Shown here piece after piece: positions 1 to 7,820 of a stretch of DNA of 64,000 nt. Source of the DNA: Methylotenera_A sp040079935 (GTDB lineage: Bacteria > Pseudomonadota > Gammaproteobacteria > Burkholderiales > Methylophilaceae); assembly GCA_040079935.1 (NCBI GenBank), contig JBEBJI010000010.1:13383-77382 (forward strand), given 5' to 3'. A program made the position numbers and the translations under genes. Each line of letters begins with the position of its first letter. The first letter of the stretch is position 1. The notes beneath the pieces were generated by a model. That model was given only the letters and a program-made list of their open reading frames with translations. It was not told where the DNA came from and did no database searches.

Positions 1-1
1 T

Positions 2-676
2 GTACATAGACCAGTACATCATAACAAAATCCCTGCAATTTTATTTTACTCTGAAATTTTTCAGCAAACCGGCCCAATTGAGCGCGCAGCGCGATTTATG
101 GCAGGTCAAGGTTATGCGGTGCTGGTGCCAGAGGTGTTTCACGAGCTGAACCCAATTGGCACAGTGCTTGGCTATGATAATGCAGGTCGCGATAAAGGCA
201 ATTGCGATAAAGCCGCAAAAGACGTGCAAGGCTACGACAGCGACAACCAAGCAATGATAGCGTATTTAGCCAAGCAAGATTGGTATAACGGCAACCTGGG
301 CGCCATGGGGTTTTGTATTGGTGGGCACTTGGCATTTCGTGCCGCGTTACAGCCAGAAGTAAAAGCAAGCGCATGTTTTTATGCGACTGATCTGCACAAT
401 AACAATATTCCCAACAAACCAAATGAACATAGTATGGAAAGACTTGCCGATATTAAAGGCGAGCTGATGATGATTTGGGGCAAGCAAGATAATCATGTAC
501 CAACGGAAGGTCGCATGCAGGTGTATCAAAAATTATTAGCATCTAACGTAAACTTTACTTGGCACGAATTTAATGGCCAACATGCCTTTATGCGTGATGA
601 AGATGAGCGTTATGATGCGCAACTTGAGCTAATTACCTATCAATTGGCCTTGCAAATGTTTAGCAGGACTTTATAG
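2..676 (+). CDS. Dienelactone hydrolase family protein (5' truncated by window edge)
   Basis: The frame is open from base 2, before the first ATG at 98, so the true start lies outside the window. The protein is an alpha/beta-hydrolase of the dienelactone hydrolase family, which cleaves ester or lactone bonds in the cytoplasm using a Cys-His-Asp triad. The triad is visible: Cys in GFCIGGHLAF (near base 313), Asp in WGKQDNHVP and His in NGQHAFMRDE. The start GKIPAILFYSE-like strand (here NKIPAILFYSEIF) fits the family N terminus, so only a few residues are missing. The natural substrate cannot be read from the sequence. It ends 112 bases before gnd, in the same direction. Confidence 0.88.
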   Translation, partial: VHRPVHHNKIPAILFYSEIFQQTGPIERAARFMAGQGYAVLVPEVFHELNPIGTVLGYDNAGRDKGNCDKAAKDVQGYDSDNQAMIAYLAKQDWYNGNLGAMGFCIGGHLAFRAALQPEVKASACFYATDLHNNNIPNKPNEHSMERLADIKGELMMIWGKQDNHVPTEGRMQVYQKLLASNVNFTWHEFNGQHAFMRDEDERYDAQLELITYQLALQMFSRTL

Positions 677-788
677 ATTCCAAGCAAGGGATGATTGTAA
701 ATTAAGCCTTATAATTATGCTTTATCATCCATTTGTAGTTTGATTAACAATTGTAGTATTGCAATTATTTATTTAAAAGAGAGCTTTT

Positions 789-2306
789 ATGACCACAAAA
801 AATGCTGATATTGGCCTAGTTGGCCTAGCTGTGATGGGGCAAAATTTAGCCCTAAATATTGCTGACCACGGTTATACGATTGCAGTTTACAACCGCGATC
901 CTAAAAAAATGACCAATTTTATTAAAGAGTGTAAAGCCAAAGAGCCTTCACACGCCAATGTAGTGGGTCATGCCGATTTGGCTTCTTTTGTATTAAGCAT
1001 TAAGCGCCCTCGCAAAATTGTACTGCTAGTTAAAGCAGGTAGCGCGACCGATGTGACAATTAACGCATTGCTACCCTTCTTAGAGCAAGGCGATATTATT
1101 ATCGATGGTGGCAACTCATTGTGGACCGACACAATTCGTCGTGAAAAAGAATTAGCAGTAAAGGGTATTGATTTTATTGGTTCAGGCGTTTCTGGTGGCG
1201 AAACTGGTGCACGTTTTGGCCCAAGCTTAATGCCATCTGGCACTCGCAAAGCTTGGGCTAGTTTAGAACCAATTTGGCGCGACATTGCAGCGAAAGTGAA
1301 CAATGAAACGGGCGAGCCAATGGAAGGCGGCAAACCTGGCAAGCCAGTTGAAGGTGGCTTTTCTTGTGCTGAATACATCGGACCAGATGGTTCTGGCCAT
1401 TATGTGAAAATGGTGCATAACGGTATTGAATATATCGACATGCAGTTGATTTGCGAAGCCTACTGGCTGATGAAAAACCTACTGGGTATGCCAGCAGATG
1501 AAATTGGTAAAGTGTTTGCAGAATGGAATAAAGGCGCGCTTTCTAGCTTCTTAATCGAAATTACTGCCGACATCCTGCAACAAAAAGACCCGATGACTAA
1601 AGGTTTCTTGGTTGATCAAATTTTAGATACAGCGGGCCAAAAAGGTACAGGTCAATGGACTGCAGCCAATGCACTTGAGCTAGGCGCACCGGCTAACGCT
1701 ATTGCGGCGGCGGTTTATGCCCGCGCACTTTCAAGCTTAAAAGAAGAACGTGTTGAAGCCAGCAAAATCTTAAAAGGCCCAGCAGTTAAAAAAGTAGAAG
1801 GCGACAAAAAAGAAATTATTGAAGCCATTAAAAACGCGCTATATTGCTCAAAAATTTGTGCCTACGCGCAAGGCTTTCAACTTATCGATAAAGCACAAGT
1901 AGCTTATAACTGGAAACTTAACTTTGGTGAAATTGCGCAAATTTGGCGTGGTGGTTGTATTATTCGCGCACGCTTCTTACAAAAAATCACCAATGCCTAT
2001 GCACTTAATTCGCGTTTGAAGAACTTGATGTTAGACCCATATTTTACTAACGCGATGAACGAAGGCCAAGCTGGCTGGCGTAAAGTGATAGCTCTGGCAG
2101 TGACTAATGGCATTCCTGCACAAGGTTTTAGTGCGGCTTTAGCTTACTATGATGGCTACCGCAGTGCTGATTTACCAGCCAATCTATTGCAAGGTCAGCG
2201 CGATTACTTTGGTGCGCATACTTACGAGCGTAAAGATCAACCACGTGGTCAATTCTACCATTTGGATTGGCCTGAGCCAAAACGCCCACAGTTGGTGGTT
2301 GAATAG
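789..2306 (+). CDS. gnd: 6-phosphogluconate dehydrogenase, decarboxylating
   Basis: Oxidises 6-phosphogluconate to ribulose 5-phosphate and CO2. In RuMP-cycle methylotrophs this closes the oxidative branch that burns formaldehyde (known for the group; inferred here). Visible: N-terminal nucleotide-binding GLAVMGQNLALN (about residues 12-23), then NRDPKK after the second beta strand, substrate motifs GGNSLWTDT and GSGVSGGETGARFGPSLMPSG in two stretches, and catalytic KMVHNGIEY. At 505 aa it is longer than the usual 470-480 aa. Most of the excess is a Gly/Pro/Glu-rich insert at about residues 172-190, just before EYIGPDGSGHYVKM. A GAGAG ribosome site precedes the ATG, and a strong terminator follows the stop. 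Confidence 0.95.
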   Translation: MTTKNADIGLVGLAVMGQNLALNIADHGYTIAVYNRDPKKMTNFIKECKAKEPSHANVVGHADLASFVLSIKRPRKIVLLVKAGSATDVTINALLPFLEQGDIIIDGGNSLWTDTIRREKELAVKGIDFIGSGVSGGETGARFGPSLMPSGTRKAWASLEPIWRDIAAKVNNETGEPMEGGKPGKPVEGGFSCAEYIGPDGSGHYVKMVHNGIEYIDMQLICEAYWLMKNLLGMPADEIGKVFAEWNKGALSSFLIEITADILQQKDPMTKGFLVDQILDTAGQKGTGQWTAANALELGAPANAIAAAVYARALSSLKEERVEASKILKGPAVKKVEGDKKEIIEAIKNALYCSKICAYAQGFQLIDKAQVAYNWKLNFGEIAQIWRGGCIIRARFLQKITNAYALNSRLKNLMLDPYFTNAMNEGQAGWRKVIALAVTNGIPAQGFSAALAYYDGYRSADLPANLLQGQRDYFGAHTYERKDQPRGQFYHLDWPEPKRPQLVVE

Positions 2307-2324
2307 CTGACAGAAAATCCAATC

Positions 2325-2353
2325 ATGGGCTGGCAATGTTGCCGCCCATTTTT
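2325..2353 (+). terminator. Rho-independent terminator of gnd
   Basis: ATGGGC (2325-2330), a one-base bulge and GGCAA pair with TTGCC and GCCCAT (2339-2349) around a TG loop, followed by a short T run. It lies 18 bases after the gnd stop. Confidence 0.85.
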
Positions 2354-2389
2354 ACTACAAACTATATTAATTGAGTGTTTAAATTAAAC

Positions 2390-2572
2390 TTAAACACAAT
2401 CGCTATAAGCTTCTAGTGTGCGATTAAAGTTTTTATGTTTTTGGAAATCTACAATGTTAGATTCTTGCACGTTGACCTCTTCAGTTTTTTTGCTGAGTTC
2501 TGGGTTATAAACTTCTTTAGCCATTTCTGGTTTTACTACTTGCGTACTGTTTAAATTTAAAGCTTGCATCAT
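2390..2572 (-). CDS. Small protein of unknown function (60 aa)
   Basis: I do not recognise this protein. The case for a real gene is the ribosome site AAAAGGA placed 4 bases before a first ATG and 7 before a second (2569, perhaps the true start), and its position in a 560-base gap with no competing gene. It is hydrophilic, with many Lys, Glu and Asn, no membrane segment and no signal peptide, and it ends in a lone Cys-Val. It converges on gnd, whose terminator lies just beyond its stop. The role is unknown. Confidence 0.55.
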   Translation of the reverse strand: MMQALNLNSTQVVKPEMAKEVYNPELSKKTEEVNVQESNIVDFQKHKNFNRTLEAYSDCV

Positions 2573-2594
2573 ATTTTCCTTTTGGGAGTTAAAA

Positions 2595-2617
2595 CTACGG
2601 GAATTTTGTTCCTGTAG
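2595..2617 (+). other. Hairpin in the thiS upstream region
   Basis: CTACGGGAA and TTCCTGTAG form a 9-bp stem with one G-U pair and a 5-base loop. The hairpin is more stable on the plus strand. It sits about 250 bases before thiS and 23 bases before the small minus-strand gene. The rest of 2573-2868 is AT-rich and probably holds the divergent promoters. I saw no conserved TPP riboswitch core in it. Confidence 0.35.
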
Positions 2618-2868
2618 CGTATGAGTTTAATCTATCAAATAAATTCATTGTATTCACGGCTTTAGTCGATAAATCATTAAAATCATTACATATCGGTATA
2701 TAACGCGGATAATCTATTGCGGAATACACACAAGGTAACTATTTTTTCATACTTAAATATAAGCATTAGTTGTGCCAAATTAATTTGTGATTAAAATTTA
2801 GTTATAAATATAGGCATATTTGCTTGCAAACATCGTAAAATATGGGCTCTCTAAGAGGTTAAGAGTAA

Positions 2869-3072
2869 ATGAAAATTTCTATTAATGGCAATGTTAAGCA
2901 ATTCGATTATGAGAAGTTGACAATTTCTGCACTTGTGATGACACTAAATTTAACTGGTAAGCGTTTAGCAATTGAAAAAAATGGTGAAATTGTGCCGCGA
3001 AGTCAGTTTGCAGAAGTGAATTTGCAAGATGGCGATAAGTTGGAAATCGTAGGTGCTGTTGGTGGCGGATAA
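2869..3072 (+). CDS. thiS: Sulfur carrier protein ThiS
   Basis: Ubiquitin-fold sulfur carrier for the thiazole half of thiamine. Its C-terminal Gly is adenylylated, converted to a thiocarboxylate and used by ThiG. The 67-aa length and the C terminus EIVGAVGGG with the diglycine end are diagnostic. It starts at ATG after AAGAGGTTAAGAG and is 6 bases ahead of thiG, so the two are surely co-transcribed and probably translationally linked. No thiE, thiC or thiF is in the window. Confidence 0.95.
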   Translation: MKISINGNVKQFDYEKLTISALVMTLNLTGKRLAIEKNGEIVPRSQFAEVNLQDGDKLEIVGAVGGG

Positions 3073-3078
3073 ATAGGC

Positions 3079-3867
3079 ATGAGTGAACAATTAATTATTG
3101 CAGGCAACTCTTACCACTCGCGTTTGTTGGTGGGCACGGGAAAGTATAAAGATTTTGCCGAAACGCGTGCGGCGATTGATGCCAGTGGCGCGCAGATAGT
3201 CACTGTGGCGATTAGAAGAACGAACATAGGCCAAACTGCGGGCGAACCTTCGTTGCTAGAGTTTTTGCCCCCAGAAGAATTTACTTATTTGCCCAATACC
3301 GCGGGTTGCTATTCGGCGGATGACGCAGTACGCACTTTGCGCCTCGCGCGAGAATTACTAGATGGTCATAAGCTGGTAAAGTTGGAAGTGTTGGGCGACC
3401 CAAAAACCTTATATCCAAACGTAATTGAGACCATCGCTGCAGCAAAAACATTGGTTAAAGATGGTTTTGATGTGATGGTATATACCTCGGATGACCCGAT
3501 TATTGCTAAGCAGTTGGAAGATATAGGCTGCTGTGCGGTGATGCCTTTAGCCTCGTTAATCGGCTCAGGTATGGGCATTTTGAATCCGTGGAATTTACAA
3601 ATTATTATCGAAAACGCAAAAATCCCAGTACTGGTGGACGCGGGCGTGGGGTGCGCGGGCGACGCGGCGATTGCCATGGAGCTTGGTTGCGATGGCGTGC
3701 TGATGAATACTGCCATTGCCGCTGCAAACAATCCTGTGATGATGGCAGGTGCCATGAAAAAAGCCATTGAAGCAGGGCGCGAGTCTTATTTGGCGGGGCG
3801 TATGCCGAAAAAACTGTATTCGGCTAGTCCAAGCTCTCCGACTTCTGGATTGATTACGGCGGCATGA
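3079..3867 (+). CDS. thiG: Thiazole synthase
   Basis: Builds the thiazole phosphate carboxylate of thiamine from deoxyxylulose 5-phosphate, dehydroglycine and ThiS-thiocarboxylate, in the cytoplasm. It is a TIM barrel of 262 aa, the usual length. The Schiff-base Lys is in VKLEVLGD (about residue 98). Phosphate-binding loops are seen at PLASLIGSGMGI and DAGVGCAGDAAIAMELG. The Cys in GVGCAGDA, where a Thr is common, and LASLIGSG for the more usual LGAPIGSG are mild variants. It directly follows thiS and leads into apaG and mltA. Confidence 0.96.
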   Translation: MSEQLIIAGNSYHSRLLVGTGKYKDFAETRAAIDASGAQIVTVAIRRTNIGQTAGEPSLLEFLPPEEFTYLPNTAGCYSADDAVRTLRLARELLDGHKLVKLEVLGDPKTLYPNVIETIAAAKTLVKDGFDVMVYTSDDPIIAKQLEDIGCCAVMPLASLIGSGMGILNPWNLQIIIENAKIPVLVDAGVGCAGDAAIAMELGCDGVLMNTAIAAANNPVMMAGAMKKAIEAGRESYLAGRMPKKLYSASPSSPTSGLITAA

Positions 3868-3876
3868 TTAGCTAGC

Positions 3877-4260
3877 ATGGCTGAAGGAAAAAAATACGCG
3901 TTTTCGGTCAATGTTGCAACCGCATATTTGTCGGATCAATCAAATCCAAATGAAAATCAATATGCATTTTCTTACACTATTAGCATTAGCAATGTTGGCA
4001 GTATCGCCGCGCAGTTGATTAGTCGGCACTGGATAATCACCGATGCCAACAATCATGTGCAAGAGGTGAGAGGATTGGGCGTAGTCGGCGCACAGCCTTT
4101 ATTGCAGCCAGGTCAACAATTTCAATATACTAGCGGTACGCTATTGGCTACGCCGATAGGCTCAATGCGCGGCATGTACAAAATTGTGGCAGAAGATGGC
4201 ACTTTTTTTGACGCAGATATTGAGCCGTTTACTTTGGCCGTGCCTAAGATATTAAATTAG
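3877..4260 (+). CDS. apaG: ApaG domain protein
   Basis: Single-domain ApaG protein with a fibronectin-III-like beta fold, 127 aa as usual. Genetic work in enterobacteria linked it to Co2+ resistance and Mg2+ efflux, but the biochemical role is still uncertain. Conserved blocks seen are RHWIITDANNHVQEVRGLGVVG, in two parts around ITDA, then QPLLQPGQQFQYTSG and GSMRGMYKIV near the C terminus. It begins 9 bases after thiG and ends 10 bases before mltA, so it belongs to the same run of genes. Confidence 0.93.
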   Translation: MAEGKKYAFSVNVATAYLSDQSNPNENQYAFSYTISISNVGSIAAQLISRHWIITDANNHVQEVRGLGVVGAQPLLQPGQQFQYTSGTLLATPIGSMRGMYKIVAEDGTFFDADIEPFTLAVPKILN

Positions 4261-4270
4261 GGATGTTAAA

Positions 4271-5548
4271 TTGAGTAAGATGAAAAAATATTTAATTTTA
4301 ATTTTCATGGTTTTATTCACGGTTTCGTGTGCGAAAAAAAACGTCAAAACCGCATCCAATAACACACAAAATTGCGATTGTTCAAAACAAGTTAAAGTAA
4401 CCGAAATGCCACAGATTCAATTGCCAGACTCGCCAAAAACCAATGGCGAAACAAAGCCCGCTACACCCATAATTGCACCTGATTACGCTTTTTTAAAACC
4501 TGTCAGCTGGAGCGATGTTGACGGTTTTGCAGAAGATGATTCTGCACTTACTTGGCCCGCATGGTTGCTGAGCTGTAGCACGCTCATTAACAAGCCGCAA
4601 TGGCAAACAGCTTGTGCAGCCGCTAAAACACTTACCAAACCCAATAAAAAAACGGTTCAAGCCTATTTTGCACAATATTTTAATGTATATAGCACTACCA
4701 ATCAGGATGGCACTGACATTGGGCTGATTACAGGATATTACGAGCCTTTGTTGAAAGGTAGCCGTACAAAATCTATCCAATATCCGCATCCTTTGTACAA
4801 GCAGCCTACGGATTTAATTACGGTTGAATTGGGTGACATACATCCGGAATTAAAAAATAAACGCGTGCGTGGTAGATTGGTTGCTGATAAAGAAGGACGT
4901 AGTAAATTGGTGTCCTATCTGTCGCGTGCTGATATTGAGGCAAGTCCAGCGCCGCTGGCTGGCAATGAGCTAGTATGGATTAACGATATTATCGATGTGT
5001 TCTTTTTGCAAATTCAAGGTTCTGGCTTGGTGAAATTGGATAACGGTGAGGATGTGCATGTTGGTTATGCCGACCAGAATGGCCAAGCTTATAATTCCGT
5101 TGGGCGCATTTTAATTGAGCGCGGCGAGCTAACAAAAGATCAAGCATCGATGCAAGGTATTAAAAATTGGGCGCGTAATAATTTAACTAAATTGCGTGAT
5201 TTGCTTAATAGCAATCCAAGTTATGTATTTTTTAAAGAGCTACCAGCAGGCCTGCCAGGTCCTATCGGTGCACTTGGGGTGCCCATTTTAGCGGAGCGTA
5301 GCGTGGCGATAGATCCTAAATATGTTCCGCTTGGCGCGCCAATATTTTTATCGACCACGCAACCCAATAGCGAAACTCCGCTTAAACGTTTGATGGTGGC
5401 GCAAGATACGGGCGGAGCGATTAAAGGTGGCGTGCGGGCGGATTTCTTTTGGGGGGCGGGTGATGGCGCGGGTAAACAAGCAGGGGCAATGAAGCAAGCA
5501 GGCAAAATTTGGGTGTTATTGCCTAAAGAATTTCAGTTTCCTAAGTAG
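4271..5548 (+). CDS. mltA: Membrane-bound lytic murein transglycosylase A
   Basis: Outer-membrane lipoprotein that cleaves the MurNAc-GlcNAc bond with formation of 1,6-anhydroMurNAc. The signal peptide ends in lipobox FTVSC, with the acylated Cys at about residue 20. The middle carries the MltA domain (TGYYEPLLKGSR, then FFLQIQGSGLV), and the C terminus carries the 3D domain with the catalytic Asp in VAQDTGGAIKGG followed by RADFFWGAG. I take the TTG at 4271 as start because AGGGA lies 7 bases before it. The ATG at 4280 is the alternative and would leave the lipobox intact. Its anhydro-muropeptide products are the substrates of AmpG and Mpl, both also in this window. Confidence 0.93.
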   Translation: MSKMKKYLILIFMVLFTVSCAKKNVKTASNNTQNCDCSKQVKVTEMPQIQLPDSPKTNGETKPATPIIAPDYAFLKPVSWSDVDGFAEDDSALTWPAWLLSCSTLINKPQWQTACAAAKTLTKPNKKTVQAYFAQYFNVYSTTNQDGTDIGLITGYYEPLLKGSRTKSIQYPHPLYKQPTDLITVELGDIHPELKNKRVRGRLVADKEGRSKLVSYLSRADIEASPAPLAGNELVWINDIIDVFFLQIQGSGLVKLDNGEDVHVGYADQNGQAYNSVGRILIERGELTKDQASMQGIKNWARNNLTKLRDLLNSNPSYVFFKELPAGLPGPIGALGVPILAERSVAIDPKYVPLGAPIFLSTTQPNSETPLKRLMVAQDTGGAIKGGVRADFFWGAGDGAGKQAGAMKQAGKIWVLLPKEFQFPK

Positions 5549-5560
5549 TTTTTTCTCAAT

Positions 5561-7810
5561 TTATTCTGCGCCTTTTATGCGTTTAATCAAGCGCTTAATG
5601 CCTTTGCGACCAATCGTGCGCTTAGTCGTCACCTTAAAATCGTACAACTGAAATTGCAATTTATCCTGCCATCTGAACTTTCTACCAGTCAAGCCAAGGT
5701 AGATGTTCATGAAGCGTTCTCGATGCTCCCAATTCAGCTTATGGCAAGCGCGCGTCAGGTCTGCCACGCGCAGTTTTAATGCGGTCGGATGATTGAAACT
5801 GTGTAAACGCGCGGTATCGATGAGTGAAAACTCTAGTTTATTGTTTGGCAGAATATTGACCAAAATATTGCCGCCCGATAAATCTCTAAAATGTATGCCA
5901 CGGCTGTGCATCAGGTGACAATATTGCGCTAATTGTGTCAAAACATCTTCTGGCTTAAGGTCTAAAAACGTGGTTTCACCACCTGAAAATGCTGAAAAAA
6001 TTTGGCCGATATTGCAATCTGCCTGCACATAATCGCACAGAAAAAAGTTCTGTTTTAACGTGCTATCACCCGTTTTTTCAAAATAAGCGATTGGTTGCGC
6101 GGTAGCCACGCCGCGCCGCATCAGCTCCATCGCGCCATTCCAGCTACGCTTTGCTTTGCTCGGCTTAAATTTATCCAAAAACGCTTTGTGCGGATACATA
6201 TTAACGGGTTGTTTAATGGTGATTTGTTTGGCAACATCACGCGGGTCAACCACATTCCAAATCGCGTTGCGCGCATGGCGTAGCGCGGCATCCTTAGTGG
6301 GTGCGTGCAACTTATCTGGATGCAAATTCTGCATGATAAGTTTGGCGTCATTCGCATCTTTGGCTAACACCAAACCCTGCCAATCGCCATCATTTAATCT
6401 GAAATATTGCAAACCTTCAACATGTGCATGAATTGCTAAATTTTTCTGTAAAGTAGGTTCAATTTCGGTGATAATTTCTGTATCTTCATCCCACTGCAAA
6501 TAAATAGGCGATTCAGAAATGATGTCTAAACCATTTAAAACATCGCCCCTGCAACCTAATATCCATGAGGCTTCCAGGGCATCTTTTGTATAAATATTAT
6601 TTAAAAAAGCAACTTTTCCATTCACTGTCCAAGCAACGTGAATGCGTTTTCCGTGGTTTAAAAATGCGTGAATTTCCAAACCTTTTGCGTTAGCAATCGC
6701 GCCTAAATATTGCGCGCCACAAATCCATTTCACCATGGTTTGCATGGCAAAAAAACTCGGCTGCAATTTATAATTTTCTAAGTCGCCATCCACATTTTGG
6801 TAGTGGCAAATGCGCTCTAACGCAGGATATTCAGCATCGCTCAAACCATCGTCAATTAATCCTTCGCGATGGCAAATGAGCGCCCCCCAATTGGCTTGCT
6901 GCAAGGCGTTGGAGGTGGCGAGCAGGGTAAAATAACGTGTGAGATAATCTGCTTGTTTTTGTGCGCCATGCACCAACAAACGCTCGATACGATAAATTGC
7001 CCAAAATGCAGCCGATGAAATGGTGTTATTTACGCCAAAATCTTGCCCAATTTTTTGCAAAGTGCGTGCTTTTTTAATCAAATTGTATTTAAAAATAGTC
7101 GCCCAGCGATATTTAAATACGCGGTGGTCAAAGCGTTCTGGCTCCGAGACACGCTCGACAAATAAATTATTGCTGTGAATATCTGGCAGTTGATTTTTTT
7201 GCTGGAACAATTTGAGCAAGCTGATGTTATAAAGCGGCTCAAAATCTTGAATATTCGGGCCTATTAAGGTGATTTTCGCGTTTGAAAATTCACCTTTAAA
7301 CAACGCATAAGCGATGTTCCAAGCGTACAAAAAACCATCAAAAGTATAGCCTGCCCAGCGTTTGCGGTTAATTGTGTTACCGATTTCAATTTGTGTAATT
7401 TGGCTACCAAATGTAGTAAGAATGTCTTGCAAAAAATGTCGCCAAATGTCTTGCTCAGCAGAACTTTGCATGTTTTTTGCCGCATCAAACGGCTGCACAA
7501 TATGCAGCGTAATTTCAAAATTTTCTGCGATTAAACGGTTTAAAAATCGTGCATTGTGGTTGGCAAAATCACCATAAGTAAAATCTAGCCGAACACGGTG
7601 TATTCCTAATGTTCGAACTTGTTCAATGACGTAATCATCGGTTTCAGGGTTGGCATTTGTGGCAACGCCGACGCCAATAAAAATTTTGGGGATTGTATGG
7701 CCTGCGCTAGGAAAATGCCCATTTTTAATGCGCAAACCGCCGCGGAAAATGTAACCCAAGCCATCGCGAATGACTTGCTCAGTGAGCATCGATGGTTGTT
7801 TCACCTTCAT
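5561..7810 (-). CDS. Two-domain protein: glycosidase-like barrel plus InaA/WaaP-type kinase
   Basis: A 749-aa protein with no signal peptide. The N-terminal half (about residues 40-400) resembles a TIM-barrel glycoside hydrolase: GVGVATNA, IHRVRLDFTYGD, FEITLHIVQPF, then QIEIGNTINRKRW at the place where clan-A enzymes have the acid/base Glu. The C-terminal part (about 530-735) looks like an LPS-kinase (InaA/WaaP) domain, with HFRDLSGGNILVN around Asp643 and SLIDTAR around Asp665, matching the protein-kinase catalytic and metal-binding aspartates. It starts 10 bases after the LtaS-like gene and is likely co-transcribed. A role in building or phosphorylating an envelope glycan is an inference, and the barrel may be non-catalytic. 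Confidence 0.65.
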   Translation of the reverse strand: MKVKQPSMLTEQVIRDGLGYIFRGGLRIKNGHFPSAGHTIPKIFIGVGVATNANPETDDYVIEQVRTLGIHRVRLDFTYGDFANHNARFLNRLIAENFEITLHIVQPFDAAKNMQSSAEQDIWRHFLQDILTTFGSQITQIEIGNTINRKRWAGYTFDGFLYAWNIAYALFKGEFSNAKITLIGPNIQDFEPLYNISLLKLFQQKNQLPDIHSNNLFVERVSEPERFDHRVFKYRWATIFKYNLIKKARTLQKIGQDFGVNNTISSAAFWAIYRIERLLVHGAQKQADYLTRYFTLLATSNALQQANWGALICHREGLIDDGLSDAEYPALERICHYQNVDGDLENYKLQPSFFAMQTMVKWICGAQYLGAIANAKGLEIHAFLNHGKRIHVAWTVNGKVAFLNNIYTKDALEASWILGCRGDVLNGLDIISESPIYLQWDEDTEIITEIEPTLQKNLAIHAHVEGLQYFRLNDGDWQGLVLAKDANDAKLIMQNLHPDKLHAPTKDAALRHARNAIWNVVDPRDVAKQITIKQPVNMYPHKAFLDKFKPSKAKRSWNGAMELMRRGVATAQPIAYFEKTGDSTLKQNFFLCDYVQADCNIGQIFSAFSGGETTFLDLKPEDVLTQLAQYCHLMHSRGIHFRDLSGGNILVNILPNNKLEFSLIDTARLHSFNHPTALKLRVADLTRACHKLNWEHRERFMNIYLGLTGRKFRWQDKLQFQLYDFKVTTKRTIGRKGIKRLIKRIKGAE

Positions 7811-7820
7811 TTAAATAAGC

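Noticed and set aside
968..1378. 136-aa open frame antisense to gnd
   Set aside because: Shadow of a well-supported gene; no ribosome site and no family-like sequence. The same applies to the other long antisense frames over thiG, metH, comM, pilY1 and mreB.
2573..2868. TPP riboswitch before thiS
   Set aside because: I found no conserved THI-box core in the region; only one simple hairpin.
4777..4785. CCAATATCC in mltA, as in the element loop
   Set aside because: No arms at the right spacing, and the encoded peptide QYPHPLY is normal for MltA.
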